64,000 bases of DNA from contig JAGXFL010000001.1 of the NCBI GenBank assembly GCA_024637295.1, forward strand, positions 311,495 through 375,494, given 5' to 3'. This document shows, piece by piece, positions 1-8,703 of the stretch (positions are counted from its first letter, which is position 1; the number at the start of each line of letters is the position of its first letter). The stretch comes from Sulfuricurvum sp. Its GTDB lineage: Bacteria; Campylobacterota; Campylobacteria; Campylobacterales; Sulfurimonadaceae. The position numbers and the translations under genes are program-made. A model generated the notes under the pieces. That model had not been told where the DNA came from, did no database searches, and saw only the letters and a list, made by a program, of their open reading frames with translations.

Positions 1-432
1 ATTGGCGGACATGCTGTATGGCATATACCTTGTTTTGCCGCATTTCCATGTGCTACCCAAAATGAATTATCACAAATAGATGCGCAAGCACTGATTAATA
101 ATGGGTGCGTGGCAGTGGTGGAAGGGGCAAATATGCCTACAGAGCCAAATGCAATAGAGTTGTTTTTACGTGAGGGCGTTTTGTTTGGACCGGGAAAAGC
201 ATCCAATGCAGGCGGTGTTGCGGTAAGCGAATTTGAGATGAGCCAAAATGCTTCGATGGAAAAATGGAGTTATGAAAAAGTTGATGCAAAGCTCAATGAA
301 ATAATGTGTCAAATATACAAACGTATTGCCTTGACTGCAAAAGAATACGGGAAAGAGCGTAATTTTGTGGATGGGGCAAATATTGCAGCATTCAAGCGGC
401 TGGCAGAGGCCATGATACTCGAAGGTGTATGA
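1..432 (+). CDS. gdhA: NADP-type glutamate dehydrogenase, C-terminal part (5' end outside window)
   Basis: The reading frame is open from base 1 and ends at 432, so only the last 143 residues are present. It carries the glutamate dehydrogenase C-terminal signatures PCATQNEL, EGANMPTEP and GPGKASNAGGVA, followed by the final helices with GANIAAFKRLAEAM. The enzyme interconverts 2-oxoglutarate plus ammonia and glutamate in the cytoplasm. The bases just before PCATQNEL read WHIPCFAAF; in the family this strand normally has Asp (as in VDIALPCATQ of E. coli), so a Phe sits at a usually conserved position. The true start lies upstream of the window; the GTG at 109 is an internal codon, not a start. 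Confidence 0.93.
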   Translation: MGGHAVWHIPCFAAFPCATQNELSQIDAQALINNGCVAVVEGANMPTEPNAIELFLREGVLFGPGKASNAGGVAVSEFEMSQNASMEKWSYEKVDAKLNEIMCQIYKRIALTAKEYGKERNFVDGANIAAFKRLAEAMILEGV

Positions 433-477
433 TTCTTTTGTTATTAATTTATTAACATTTATTTACCTTATACCGAC

Positions 478-483
478 TATAAT
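478..483 (+). promoter_or_regulatory. Probable -10 box of ccsBA
   Basis: TATAAT at 478-483 lies 30 bp before the ccsBA start in AT-rich DNA. No clear -35 hexamer is visible, which is usual for housekeeping promoters in Campylobacterota. Inference from sequence only. Confidence 0.5.
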
Positions 484-512
484 TTCGACCATATTATCAA
501 GATAGGTTCCTT

Positions 513-3500
513 ATGAATAAACTCCATGCTATTTTTAGTTCTATGAAGACGATGGCCGCCCTCATGCTGATTTTTGCCGTTACTATTGGCTACGCCACAT
601 TTGTTGAAAATGATTATGGCACTATGACGGCAAAAGCGGACATCTACAATGCTCGATGGTTTGAAGTATTACTAGGGCTTCTTGCTCTGAATTTACTGCT
701 TAATATTCTGAAGTTCAAAATGGCACGAAAAGAGAAGATTTTGGTCTTTACATTTCACGTTGCTTTTTTGATTATTTTGATTGGTGCTGCGGTAACCCGT
801 TATTTTGGTTATGAAGGTGTCATGCACATTCGTGAAGGCGAAAGCAGCAACGTTATCGTAAGTAGTGAACCCTATGTGACATTTAATGTGCACAAAGAGG
901 GAAAATCGTATACGTTTCAAGAGCCCCTGTACCTTTCAAAACATTTATCCAATACTTTTAAACGAACATTGAGTTTTGAGGGTGATGAAATAAACGTTAA
1001 CTTGACTGGATACATGGGAGATGCACGCTTAGAAGCGGTTGCTGATCCTAAAGGGGAGCCAATCCTTAACATGATGGTGACTGCAGGCGGTAGCGGACAA
1101 CCTGTCAGTTTGAAAAAAGGCGATTTTTTCGAAGCCAATGATGTTGTATTGGATTTTGAGTCGGGTAAAACATTTGAAAAACCTGTCGTTGCTATTAGCG
1201 TAGAAGGGGACAAAGTGATGATGAATCATCCGATGCCACTCAATACGCTTAGTATGAATACGCAGCAAGCAGGTTCAATGATCCCAGGAAAAAGTGAATT
1301 GGCACTTCGAACATTGTTTCAAACACAACAGAGTGGTTTTGTAATGCGTTCGTTTATTCCAAAAGGGCTCATAAAGCTTGTATCCAAGCCTGGAAAAGGG
1401 CCGATGATGAAAGGTGCAGATGCATTAACACTTGAGCTTTCGAACAAGGATAAAAAGGATTCTGTAATCGTATTAGGGACACCGGGCGAGATCGCAGATC
1501 CTAAGCAAGTATCGTTGGGAGATGTGACTGTTGATGTGGCATACGGATCTATCGAGCGTATTTTACCATTTGAAATCCAGCTCAATGATTTCCAGCTTGA
1601 ACGATATCCGGGCTCAATGTCTCCCTCATCGTATTCGAGTGAAGTCACTCTGATCGATCAAGCAGCAGGAGTCAAAATGCCGTATCGTATCTATATGAAC
1701 CATATCCTTGACTACAAACAGCACCACTTTTTTCAATCATCGTTTGATCAAGATGAATTGGGAACCGTTTTATCGGTTAACCGTGATCCAGGTACGTTAG
1801 TCACGTATATTGGCTACTTATTGTTAGCAATCGGATTGTTTGGCGTATTGATAGTAAAGAATGGCCGTTTTAATGCGTTAAGTGAGAAGTTGAAATCATT
1901 GAATGTTAAAAAGATGGCAGCATCGTTAGCGTTAATGATCTTAGCTATCAATGGTTCAAATCTTCATGCATCAGATGCCCAGAATCCTGTGATTGTAACG
2001 GCTAAAAGTTTTGATGTGGTACATGCAGATAAATTTGGTCACCTGATCGTTCAAGATTCTGCCGGACGTATGAAACCTCTGGACACACTTTCTCATGAAA
2101 TATTGTCAAAGCTTAATCGTAGTTCAACATTTTTGGGGCTTAATGCCAATCAAGTCATTATGGGGATGATGCTTCGTCCTGATGCATGGCGTGAGATTGC
2201 CATGATAAAAACGGGTGACAAAGAGATCAATAAACGTATCGGACTTCCTGAAGATGCTAAAGTGGCGGCATTCTCTCAATTTTTTGAGGTACCTGATGAA
2301 ATCACTGGCTATAAACTAGCTAAAGAAGTTGATGAGGCCAATCGTAAGGCACCGGGTAAACGGGATAAATTTGATAAAGCGTTATTGCAAATTGATGAGC
2401 GTGTCAATGTCGCCTTTATGGTTTACACGGGTTCTTTGATCCAAATATGGCCAAAACCAAACGACGTCCATAATAAATGGTACGCTACGATAGAAGCATT
2501 GCAGACATTGGATCCAAAAGATTCTCAAATGGTTCGTTTGATGGCGATGGGTTATTTTAGTGCTGTTGATGGAGCACTAAGTAGTGGAGACTGGTCCAAA
2601 GCAGATAGAGCATTGGAATTGATCGATAAGTATCAACATTTTGCAGGTGCGAGTGTCTATCCAAACGATACAAAAGTAAAAGTGGAACTTGCCTATAACA
2701 AGTGGAATATCTTTGAAGAGCTGTGGCCGTTGTACTTTATTATTGGTTTTGCATTACTGTTTTTCTCTTTTCTTAAAATATTAAAGCCTTCGTTTAATAT
2801 CGAATGGTTGAGCAAAGCGACACTTGGTCTATTGATCGTATTTTTTGCAGCACATACCGCAGGTTTGGTCATGCGTTGGTACATCGCAGGACATGCTCCA
2901 TGGTCAAACGGATATGAGTCTATGGTTTATATCGCATGGGCAACAGTATTGGCAGGATTTATCTTTTCTCGTAAATCAGCGATCACACTTGCTGCGACGG
3001 GCATCATGGCAGGTATTATCCTCTTTGTAGCTCATTTAAATTGGTTGGATCCGCAGGTGACGAATCTGGTCCCTGTATTGCAATCATACTGGCTTGCGAT
3101 CCATGTTGCTATGATTACTGCTAGTTATGGATTCTTAGGTTTGGGCGCATTACTCGGGATGATTACCCTTATTGTATTCATTCTCAAAAATCCTGACAAT
3201 CAGACGCGCTTAAACCTTGCGATCAAAGAGCTCAATGGTATCAACGAGATGAGCTTGATGATTGGTTTGGTACTGCTTACTGTCGGAAACTTCTTGGGCG
3301 GTGTATGGGCTAATGAGAGCTGGGGACGTTATTGGGGCTGGGATCCAAAAGAGACGTGGGCATTGGTCACGATCTTAGTATACGCGGTTGTTATCCACCT
3401 TCGTATGATCAAGGGTGCCTATAACGATTATAGCTTTAGTGTAATCTCACTGTTGGCATTTACATCGGTTCTAATGACTTATTTCGGGGTAAACTATTAT

Positions 3501-3623
3501 CTTGCGGGAATGCATTCATATGCAAAAGGAGATCCGGTTCCGGTTCCTGATTTTGTACCGTGGACGTATGCGGTTATCGCGATCGTAATCGCTATGGCGT
3601 ATCCGAAACGCTCTACCAAGTAA
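513..3623 (+). CDS. ccsBA: Cytochrome c biogenesis protein CcsBA (fused ResB-ResC)
   Basis: A 1036-residue fused system II cytochrome c synthase. The N-terminal third is CcsB/ResB-like: three early membrane segments (roughly residues 10-110), a large periplasmic region and a fourth segment near residue 430. The C-terminal part is CcsA/ResC-like, with several membrane segments from about residue 730 and the tryptophan-rich haem-handling motif around residue 940 (ESWGRYWGWDPKETWALV). Conserved histidines flank it (HVAMITASYGFLG, HLRMIKGAY). The protein exports haem and ligates it to CXXCH apocytochromes. Its length matches the fused form found in Helicobacter, Wolinella and relatives. A single ATG at 513 follows a modest ribosome site. 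No haem-ligation partners are adjacent. Confidence 0.95.
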   Translation: MNKLHAIFSSMKTMAALMLIFAVTIGYATFVENDYGTMTAKADIYNARWFEVLLGLLALNLLLNILKFKMARKEKILVFTFHVAFLIILIGAAVTRYFGYEGVMHIREGESSNVIVSSEPYVTFNVHKEGKSYTFQEPLYLSKHLSNTFKRTLSFEGDEINVNLTGYMGDARLEAVADPKGEPILNMMVTAGGSGQPVSLKKGDFFEANDVVLDFESGKTFEKPVVAISVEGDKVMMNHPMPLNTLSMNTQQAGSMIPGKSELALRTLFQTQQSGFVMRSFIPKGLIKLVSKPGKGPMMKGADALTLELSNKDKKDSVIVLGTPGEIADPKQVSLGDVTVDVAYGSIERILPFEIQLNDFQLERYPGSMSPSSYSSEVTLIDQAAGVKMPYRIYMNHILDYKQHHFFQSSFDQDELGTVLSVNRDPGTLVTYIGYLLLAIGLFGVLIVKNGRFNALSEKLKSLNVKKMAASLALMILAINGSNLHASDAQNPVIVTAKSFDVVHADKFGHLIVQDSAGRMKPLDTLSHEILSKLNRSSTFLGLNANQVIMGMMLRPDAWREIAMIKTGDKEINKRIGLPEDAKVAAFSQFFEVPDEITGYKLAKEVDEANRKAPGKRDKFDKALLQIDERVNVAFMVYTGSLIQIWPKPNDVHNKWYATIEALQTLDPKDSQMVRLMAMGYFSAVDGALSSGDWSKADRALELIDKYQHFAGASVYPNDTKVKVELAYNKWNIFEELWPLYFIIGFALLFFSFLKILKPSFNIEWLSKATLGLLIVFFAAHTAGLVMRWYIAGHAPWSNGYESMVYIAWATVLAGFIFSRKSAITLAATGIMAGIILFVAHLNWLDPQVTNLVPVLQSYWLAIHVAMITASYGFLGLGALLGMITLIVFILKNPDNQTRLNLAIKELNGINEMSLMIGLVLLTVGNFLGGVWANESWGRYWGWDPKETWALVTILVYAVVIHLRMIKGAYNDYSFSVISLLAFTSVLMTYFGVNYYLAGMHSYAKGDPVPVPDFVPWTYAVIAIVIAMAYPKRSTK

Positions 3624-3637
3624 CTATTAACTGCTCA

Positions 3638-3661
3638 TTTTTCCTCTTTTAAGAGGAAAAA
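3638..3661. terminator. Bidirectional terminator between ccsBA and dnaJ
   Basis: A perfect 11-bp inverted repeat (TTTTTCCTCTT / AAGAGGAAAAA) with a 2-base loop sits between the converging stops of ccsBA (3623) and dnaJ (3667). The outer A/T arms supply a U-tract in either direction, as expected of a shared rho-independent terminator. Confidence 0.85.
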
Positions 3662-3666
3662 CTCGA

Positions 3667-4785
3667 TTATTTAAACCACCCTTTGACTTTATCAAATGTT
3701 GATTCAAACATACTCTCGTGAGGCTTGGATTCAATTCCGAAGCTCTCTTGGAGTTTTTGCAGCAGAGCTTCTTGCTCACTGGTGAGTTTTGTCGGGTAGG
3801 TGAGGGTGACTTGCGCGATCATATCCCCTTTGCCGCGTCCGTGTACATCGGCTACCCCTTCATTGCGAAAACGGTACTGCTGTTTGTCTTTGGTCCCTTT
3901 TTCAAGTTCCAGTAAAACATCTCCGGTTAGAGAAGGAATCGTGATGTTTTCTCCCAATACAGCCTGAGTGAAAAAGACGGGTACTTGCAAATAGATATCA
4001 TTACCGTTACGTATAAAGTGGCTGTCCTCTTCTACTTCAAAGGTTACGTATAGATCTCCTGCTACACCGCTCTTGCCCGTATTACCACGTCCTGATACAC
4101 GAAGACGGTTACCTGTATCGATACCAGCCGGTACTTTTACGGTGACGTTCTCTTTGGTCTCTGTATAGCTTTTTCCCTTACAATCAGAACACTTAGATGT
4201 TGCCGTTGTCCCTTCGCCATGACACGCCGGACAGGTCTGTGAGAACGTCATGAAACCTTGACGCATATAGACTTGTCCTTTACCGCCACATTGACTACAT
4301 GAGGTCACTTTACCATCTTTGGCCCCGGTTCCTTTACATGTCTTACATGATTTTTTACTGCTAAATGTGACCTCTTTTTCGCATCCGAAAACGGCTTCTT
4401 TAAAGCTTATCTTCATTTCAACACCCAAATCAAGTGCGAATTTATCAGTAGGTTCACGTGATTGACGGCGTCCTGTGCCTCCGCCAAATCCATTGAACAT
4501 CTCTTCGAAGATACTTCCTAGATCGTCAAATCCTCCGCGTCCACGAGAAGCACCGCCGCCTTGCAATCCTTCTTTTCCGTATCGGTCATACGTTGCACGC
4601 TGATTATCATCACTTAGGACCTGATAGGCTTCGTTACAGAGCTTAAATTTATGCTCTGCATCGGGATTATTCGGGTTGCGATCGGGGTGATGTAGTTTGG
4701 CCATCTTACGATACGCTTTTTTAATCTCATCACCATTAGCATTTTTTGTGACTTCTAGAATTTCATAATAACTTAATTTGTCCAT
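3667..4785 (-). CDS. dnaJ: Molecular chaperone DnaJ
   Basis: A full-length DnaJ of about 372 residues. It has an N-terminal J domain with HPD at residues 33-35, a Gly/Phe-rich linker ([20 protein letters not shown]), four zinc-binding CxxCxGxG-type repeats (the last reads CSDCKGKS, with Ser in place of the final Gly) and the two C-terminal substrate-binding domains. It stimulates DnaK ATPase and delivers unfolded clients. The ATG at 4785 is preferred over the in-frame ATG at 4797, because GGAG seven bases upstream of 4785 makes a proper ribosome site and overlaps the upper ATG. A consensus promoter and a palindrome resembling an HspR operator lie upstream. Confidence 0.95.
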   Translation of the reverse strand: MDKLSYYEILEVTKNANGDEIKKAYRKMAKLHHPDRNPNNPDAEHKFKLCNEAYQVLSDDNQRATYDRYGKEGLQGGGASRGRGGFDDLGSIFEEMFNGFGGGTGRRQSREPTDKFALDLGVEMKISFKEAVFGCEKEVTFSSKKSCKTCKGTGAKDGKVTSCSQCGGKGQVYMRQGFMTFSQTCPACHGEGTTATSKCSDCKGKSYTETKENVTVKVPAGIDTGNRLRVSGRGNTGKSGVAGDLYVTFEVEEDSHFIRNGNDIYLQVPVFFTQAVLGENITIPSLTGDVLLELEKGTKDKQQYRFRNEGVADVHGRGKGDMIAQVTLTYPTKLTSEQEALLQKLQESFGIESKPHESMFESTFDKVKGWFK

Positions 4786-4819
4786 GCGTAACTCCATAAA
4801 TAGGTTAAAAATTTTCGGA

Positions 4820-4848
4820 ATTATAGCATATCAAACAGAGTGTTACAA
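4820..4848 (-). promoter_or_regulatory. Probable sigma-70-type promoter of dnaJ
   Basis: On the minus strand TTGTAA and TATAAT (complement of 4820-4825) are separated by 17 bases, 35 bp before the dnaJ start. Both hexamers and the spacing fit a housekeeping promoter. Confidence 0.6.
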
Positions 4849-4850
4849 TA

Positions 4851-4877
4851 ATTGAGTCATAATGACTAAACCTATAA
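4851..4877 (+). repeat. 27-bp direct repeat, dnaJ-side copy (possible insertion boundary)
   Basis: Bases 4851-4877 match 8704-8730 at 24 of 27 positions in the same orientation, with the exact shared core GTCATAATGACTAAA. The two copies bracket the AT-rich four-gene block between dnaJ and recR. The core holds a palindrome (AGTCAT-A-ATGACT). This copy also reads TTGAGT-N7-ACTAAA, close to the HAIR operator of HspR (CTTGAGT-N7-ACTCAAG), just upstream of the dnaJ -35 box. The repeat is seen directly; the boundary and operator roles are inferred. Confidence 0.7.
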
Positions 4878-5069
4878 ATCTCTATACATTAGATTACTAC
4901 TTATGATTAATACAGGTATTTAAAGCAATCAGTACTTTTTTTTACTTGTATTAATAAGCCATTTTAAACTCTTATGGATAAAAAAATATTTGACTGACAA
5001 TCTTATGCCATATTTAAAAGTCCATAAAGTTGGTGATTATTATTACATTTATGCAGTCAATTTGACTCA

Positions 5070-5609
5070 TTAATAATTGATTATAAATTCTTTCGGATCT
5101 TCCTTGAATGAGTGATAAAGGAATAATTTTTTGGGTTTTATTTTCCATTTTTTAAATCGATGCGATGGTTTTTTAAGATACTCTTCAATTATTTTGATTT
5201 GTTTTTCTGTACTTAATCCCAATAAACGGCATTCAAGAGGCTGTATCGTACATCCACGTATATCTTTCGCATCCAAATCATATTCAATACGGGGTTCAAA
5301 AATCAGTCTCTTCTCCTCTTCATCCGAGATGATTTTTAATTCCGATGAGAGTCTATATGTGTGATCGTCTATCGATACATAAATTCGAAAGTATTTGTAG
5401 TTAAGAGCAAGATGCCCATTGGTGTCAAAGAGAGTGCTTTTAGCTTTGATTGTTTGAATCACTTCATCAATATTGTAGCATTGCTCAACGAAAGGGGTGA
5501 TACTATTGTGGTCTCTTTTTAATCTAATCCAAGTTCCTCGCATATCTGTGACTGTACCACTGTTACCGCATTTATGCATAAGTTTAAAATCATAATGTAT
5601 CGTTGTCAT
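5070..5609 (-). CDS. Unknown protein, last gene of the WYL/nuclease/EVE-like block
   Basis: A 179-residue protein not recognised. It is charged and rich in Lys, Ile and Tyr, with no signal peptide or membrane segment, so probably cytoplasmic. The middle (HLALNYKYFRIYVSIDDHTYRLSSELKII) looks like successive beta strands; the C-terminal quarter is lysine-rich (KKPSHRFKKWKIKPKK), which could suit nucleic-acid binding. The ATG is preceded by a good CAAGGAG site. It lies 76 bp downstream of the EVE-like gene on the same strand and is likely the last cistron of that operon. No function is assigned. Confidence 0.7.
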   Translation of the reverse strand: MTTIHYDFKLMHKCGNSGTVTDMRGTWIRLKRDHNSITPFVEQCYNIDEVIQTIKAKSTLFDTNGHLALNYKYFRIYVSIDDHTYRLSSELKIISDEEEKRLIFEPRIEYDLDAKDIRGCTIQPLECRLLGLSTEKQIKIIEEYLKKPSHRFKKWKIKPKKLFLYHSFKEDPKEFIINY

Positions 5610-5685
5610 AATATACTCCTTGAATGAAGTATAAACTCAGTAAATTACAAAGTTATGTTATTCACCTTATCCGAATCTAAGATAA

Positions 5686-6258
5686 TCATGAATTTATTGC
5701 TGAATCATACAAAGCTTGCGGATTATCGCTATCGAGGAATTTATAGTTTTTCCCGTTTATTCCCAACGCATTGATCTTTTTTTCAAGTTCTGAAAACTCG
5801 GTTTCTTCTAAAACAAAAGGGTTGTCTTTTAAATTCTTAATGACTTTTAGCTTTATGTCCCCGTTATGATCTGCTTTTGAGATAATTTTACAAATCAAGT
5901 AAATTCCAACGGTCGGGTACTTCGCAGTGGTTTGGGTGGCTCCGTTGTAATAAAAGACAATATCATCAATATTGTTTTTTAATCTATGATGTACTTTTTC
6001 TTGCTTAAACTCATTACAATCATTTGTATGATTTATAAATTCGTCCGTGCCGTCGTTTTCCCATACACTCATAGACGCTTTGATTTGCCAAAAATGTATA
6101 GATTTAGGCGCTTTTTTACTCTTGTAAGCTTCTAATTCATTATCGATTTGTGCAAAAACATCTGCACCGTGTAATACTTTTAGATTATCATAACTTTCAT
6201 TTCTATCAATTCTATTCTTACACATTTTTAAAATTTCATTTAATTTATTTTGATCCAT
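5686..6258 (-). CDS. EVE/PUA-like domain protein (putative modified-base reader)
   Basis: A 190-residue protein whose central part, about residues 55-152, has the pattern of an EVE (PUA-like) domain: HFWQIKASMSVW at the start, IDDIVFYYNG at 97-106 (compare GDRVLFYHSG of EVE proteins), and VGIYLICKIIS at 117-127 followed by a charged strand. EVE domains bind modified bases such as 5-methylcytosine and are found fused to McrBC-type or HNH nucleases in modification-dependent restriction. Here the domain would be a separate polypeptide encoded 40 bp after a PD-(D/E)XK protein. A good AAGGA ribosome site precedes the ATG. The assignment is by eye from strand pattern and is moderate; another PUA-like fold is possible. 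Confidence 0.55.
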   Translation of the reverse strand: MDQNKLNEILKMCKNRIDRNESYDNLKVLHGADVFAQIDNELEAYKSKKAPKSIHFWQIKASMSVWENDGTDEFINHTNDCNEFKQEKVHHRLKNNIDDIVFYYNGATQTTAKYPTVGIYLICKIISKADHNGDIKLKVIKNLKDNPFVLEETEFSELEKKINALGINGKNYKFLDSDNPQALYDSAINS

Positions 6259-6298
6259 ACTCTCATCCTTTTATTTTTTTGATTATATTGTGAGTAAA

Positions 6299-7570
6299 TT
6301 ACTTAACTATGTTATTTAAGGCATTTTCATTATTGATTAAAAACTTTAATATATTTTGTACTTCTTTACTTGCATATTCAATATAACTATTAAATTCAAC
6401 ATCATCAAATAAGGCATGAGTTGGGTTGGGTGTATCTTTCGAATAAAATTTTATTTTTGGAATTAAAATTTTATTATAAAATTTTTTATCAATACTTTCG
6501 TCCTTAAATTTCAACTCATTTTCTAGTAAATTTTTTAATCCATCATTTTTTAGTTTTTTACCTCGTAAGCCTAAAATGGAAATAAATATATCAATATTTT
6601 CTCTATAGTTCCAATGATTGATTTCAATTTCTACTTTAAATATTTCAAATTTCTTTTTTATTTTAAAGCCAAAGGCATCTTTCTTTCGTGTATGTCTGAT
6701 TTCTTTAATTAGATCTATATTAAGACCAACGTCATTTTGTTCTAAAAATTCAAGCTCAAAATTATTTTCCTTGTAAATGTTGATTTTTTGAATTTTTTTA
6801 CAAAGTTTTTCCCAAAATTCCAGTTCTTTTTTTGCCCAAATATGTGGGTAATGTTGCACTAACTGATGAATAGCATCAATATTTGTTTTATCTATAATTA
6901 ATTCATCCATTTTTTTCTCCTTAGATTTTGATAGTTGTCCTGTAAGATGTTGAACCAAAGTTAGATATTGAATTAATAATTCTTTTAACTTAGGGATATT
7001 TTCAACATTTTGGATACATGCGCTCAGCCATTCCTCAATTTGATATTCAAAAGAGATTAGTTCAATAAACTTTTTGTGTAAATCCTTTGTACTATCTTTC
7101 GATGGTTCATGACCAAATTTTGTCAAGTAAAATAATTTTATATTTTTTTTCTTCTTTTGTTTTTGACGAATTTCGAGTTCTTTATAATAATCAGATAGTT
7201 GATCTTTTTGATCTTTAGCATCAATTTTCATTTCAATACCAATCAAGTAATTTGATGTTTCTATAACAAAATCTATACGTTTTTTTTCTTCAGTATAATC
7301 TTCTCGACGCACAAGTATTTTTTCATCTTGAATATCAATTTTTAAGACATGTAATAAAAATAATTTTAAAAACAAATTTCTTTGTCCATGTGTTTCATCA
7401 TGCCTAATTAGTTCATAAATAAATTTAGAATGTAAATTTACTTCATCATTTTCTTTTCTTAAAATTGTAAAGATATTAAAGTCACCGCCTTTATTTCTTT
7501 GTAATTCCGCATCTTCTCGATTAATAGATTGAATATTATCTATAATCGTTATCAAGGGGCTTTTTTGCAT
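6299..7570 (-). CDS. PD-(D/E)XK nuclease superfamily protein (PDDEXK_4-like)
   Basis: A 423-residue protein with a PD-(D/E)XK core in its N-terminal 150 residues. NLHSKFIYELI near residues 45-55 and HGQRNLFLKLF at 61-71 fit the usual lead-in of the PDDEXK_4 (PF14281) family. RIDFVIE supplies Asp100 and IGIEMKIDAKDQKDQL supplies Glu113, Lys115 and Gln121/Gln124, so the catalytic set looks intact. The C-terminal 270 residues are Lys/Ile/Asn-rich and unrecognised. The start ATG abuts the TAA of the WYL gene, suggesting translational coupling, and no strong ribosome site is seen. The gene is much more AT- and polyA-rich than its chromosomal neighbours, pointing to transfer. Related proteins are often in defence islands, but activity here is inferred. 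Confidence 0.8.
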   Translation of the reverse strand: MQKSPLITIIDNIQSINREDAELQRNKGGDFNIFTILRKENDEVNLHSKFIYELIRHDETHGQRNLFLKLFLLHVLKIDIQDEKILVRREDYTEEKKRIDFVIETSNYLIGIEMKIDAKDQKDQLSDYYKELEIRQKQKKKKNIKLFYLTKFGHEPSKDSTKDLHKKFIELISFEYQIEEWLSACIQNVENIPKLKELLIQYLTLVQHLTGQLSKSKEKKMDELIIDKTNIDAIHQLVQHYPHIWAKKELEFWEKLCKKIQKINIYKENNFELEFLEQNDVGLNIDLIKEIRHTRKKDAFGFKIKKKFEIFKVEIEINHWNYRENIDIFISILGLRGKKLKNDGLKNLLENELKFKDESIDKKFYNKILIPKIKFYSKDTPNPTHALFDDVEFNSYIEYASKEVQNILKFLINNENALNNIVK

Positions 7571-8506
7571 TTATTCTGCTTTCATGTATTCATTTAAATT
7601 TTTATATACTATCTCCGCTAACGTATCCGGTCGAATAACTTTAATATATGGAATATACCTCTGAACCGTCGGTATAATCTCCATAAAATCGGTGATATAA
7701 AGCTCGATGTCGCAAGAACCGTCATGGTACGTTTTTAAAATGCGCTGAGTTTTAGAGATAGGTTTGCGTTTGAAATACTTGGCAACCTTTGCATCCAAAA
7801 ACAGCTCAATCGAAAATGGTTCGACATGCGGTTCATAAAAAGCGTTGATGGCATTACCAAATCCCTCTATAATCGCCTCATCAAACGTAAACTCGGTTTC
7901 CAGTATCGTAATATCGGAAATGCTGTTGAGATGATACCGTCTGATCTCGGAGTATGCTAAATCATAGTTGATCAGATACCAAAATCCCTCTAAGTTTAAA
8001 ATCTTCAATGGATAGAGATTCCTCGGCTTCTCGATGTAGGTGCAGGTTATTGCTCTGTGATGGTTAATCGCATTTTTAATTTGTATGATTTCGGTTTTAA
8101 AATCATCGATATTTTCTACGAGGGTCTCTTGGTAAAAGCTGTTCGATAAGCTTTCTTCGAATTTTTGAAAAAGTGCGTCGGTTTGTGTCGCAAACCCTTC
8201 ATCACTGAATTTGTCTTTGCTTTTGGCTTTAAGTAACGCGATAACTGCGAGTTCGTCACTGCTTAGTAGAGTGCTTGCCAAAAAGTTTGTTTTAGCACCA
8301 TAGCATTTGAGACTGTAGTCATAATAGATCATACCATTATCAAACAAGGGGATTAGGTACTCTTTAAAATCCAGTTGAATGATTCTTTTAGTGAGGTTTA
8401 GCGCATCAACTAATTCGGGGGTTGAAAGTTTGGCTCCTGAGGATAGGAGGGTTAATATGTGCGATAGTCTTTTACTTTTGTTAGTTTTTAAACTATCCAC
8501 CCTCAA
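7571..8506 (-). CDS. WYL-domain transcriptional regulator
   Basis: A 311-residue regulator. Residues 11-50 form a winged helix-turn-helix (KRLSHILTLLSSGAKLSTPELVDALNLTKRIIQLD). A WYL domain follows at about 150-205, with the name-giving WYL at 176-178 (GFWYLINYD) and RRYHLNSISDI after it, and then a WCX-like C-terminal region. WYL proteins sense nucleic acids or nucleotides and frequently control defence operons (BREX, CBASS, Cas loci). This one heads the four-gene block and probably regulates it. The likely start is TTG at 8506 with GGTAGG upstream; GTG two codons later is an alternative. An inverted repeat TACTA-N8-TAGTA lies 11-28 bp upstream of the start and is a candidate operator. Confidence 0.85.
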   Translation of the reverse strand: MRVDSLKTNKSKRLSHILTLLSSGAKLSTPELVDALNLTKRIIQLDFKEYLIPLFDNGMIYYDYSLKCYGAKTNFLASTLLSSDELAVIALLKAKSKDKFSDEGFATQTDALFQKFEESLSNSFYQETLVENIDDFKTEIIQIKNAINHHRAITCTYIEKPRNLYPLKILNLEGFWYLINYDLAYSEIRRYHLNSISDITILETEFTFDEAIIEGFGNAINAFYEPHVEPFSIELFLDAKVAKYFKRKPISKTQRILKTYHDGSCDIELYITDFMEIIPTVQRYIPYIKVIRPDTLAEIVYKNLNEYMKAE

Positions 8507-8516
8507 TGAACCTACC

Positions 8517-8534
8517 TACTAATATTCTGTAGTA
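8517..8534 (-). promoter_or_regulatory. Inverted repeat upstream of the WYL gene, candidate operator
   Basis: TACTA (8517-8521) and TAGTA (8530-8534) form a dyad with an 8-base spacer immediately before the WYL regulator start. Position suggests autoregulation. The arms are short, so chance occurrence in AT-rich DNA cannot be excluded. Confidence 0.35.
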
Positions 8535-8703
8535 TATTCTAACATTTATTTATATTTTTTGGTGAATAGCTATACTTGAGTACTCACTAAACGATTAAAT
8601 AATTTCATTGATAATACATAATATAATCAAGCTTATCACTTATATCTACATATGACTAAAATTTTGAGTGGTAAAAAATGCTTTACATAAATACTATAGT
8701 TTT

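Noticed and set aside
917..1648. Minus-strand frames of 79-109 codons opposite ccsBA
   Set aside because: Overlap a long conserved gene on the other strand and show no protein-like composition or start signals.
5050..5070. TGACTCATTAATAA near the end of the 179-residue gene as a third, inverted copy of the 27-bp repeat
   Set aside because: Only about seven bases match the inverted core; not distinguishable from chance in AT-rich DNA.
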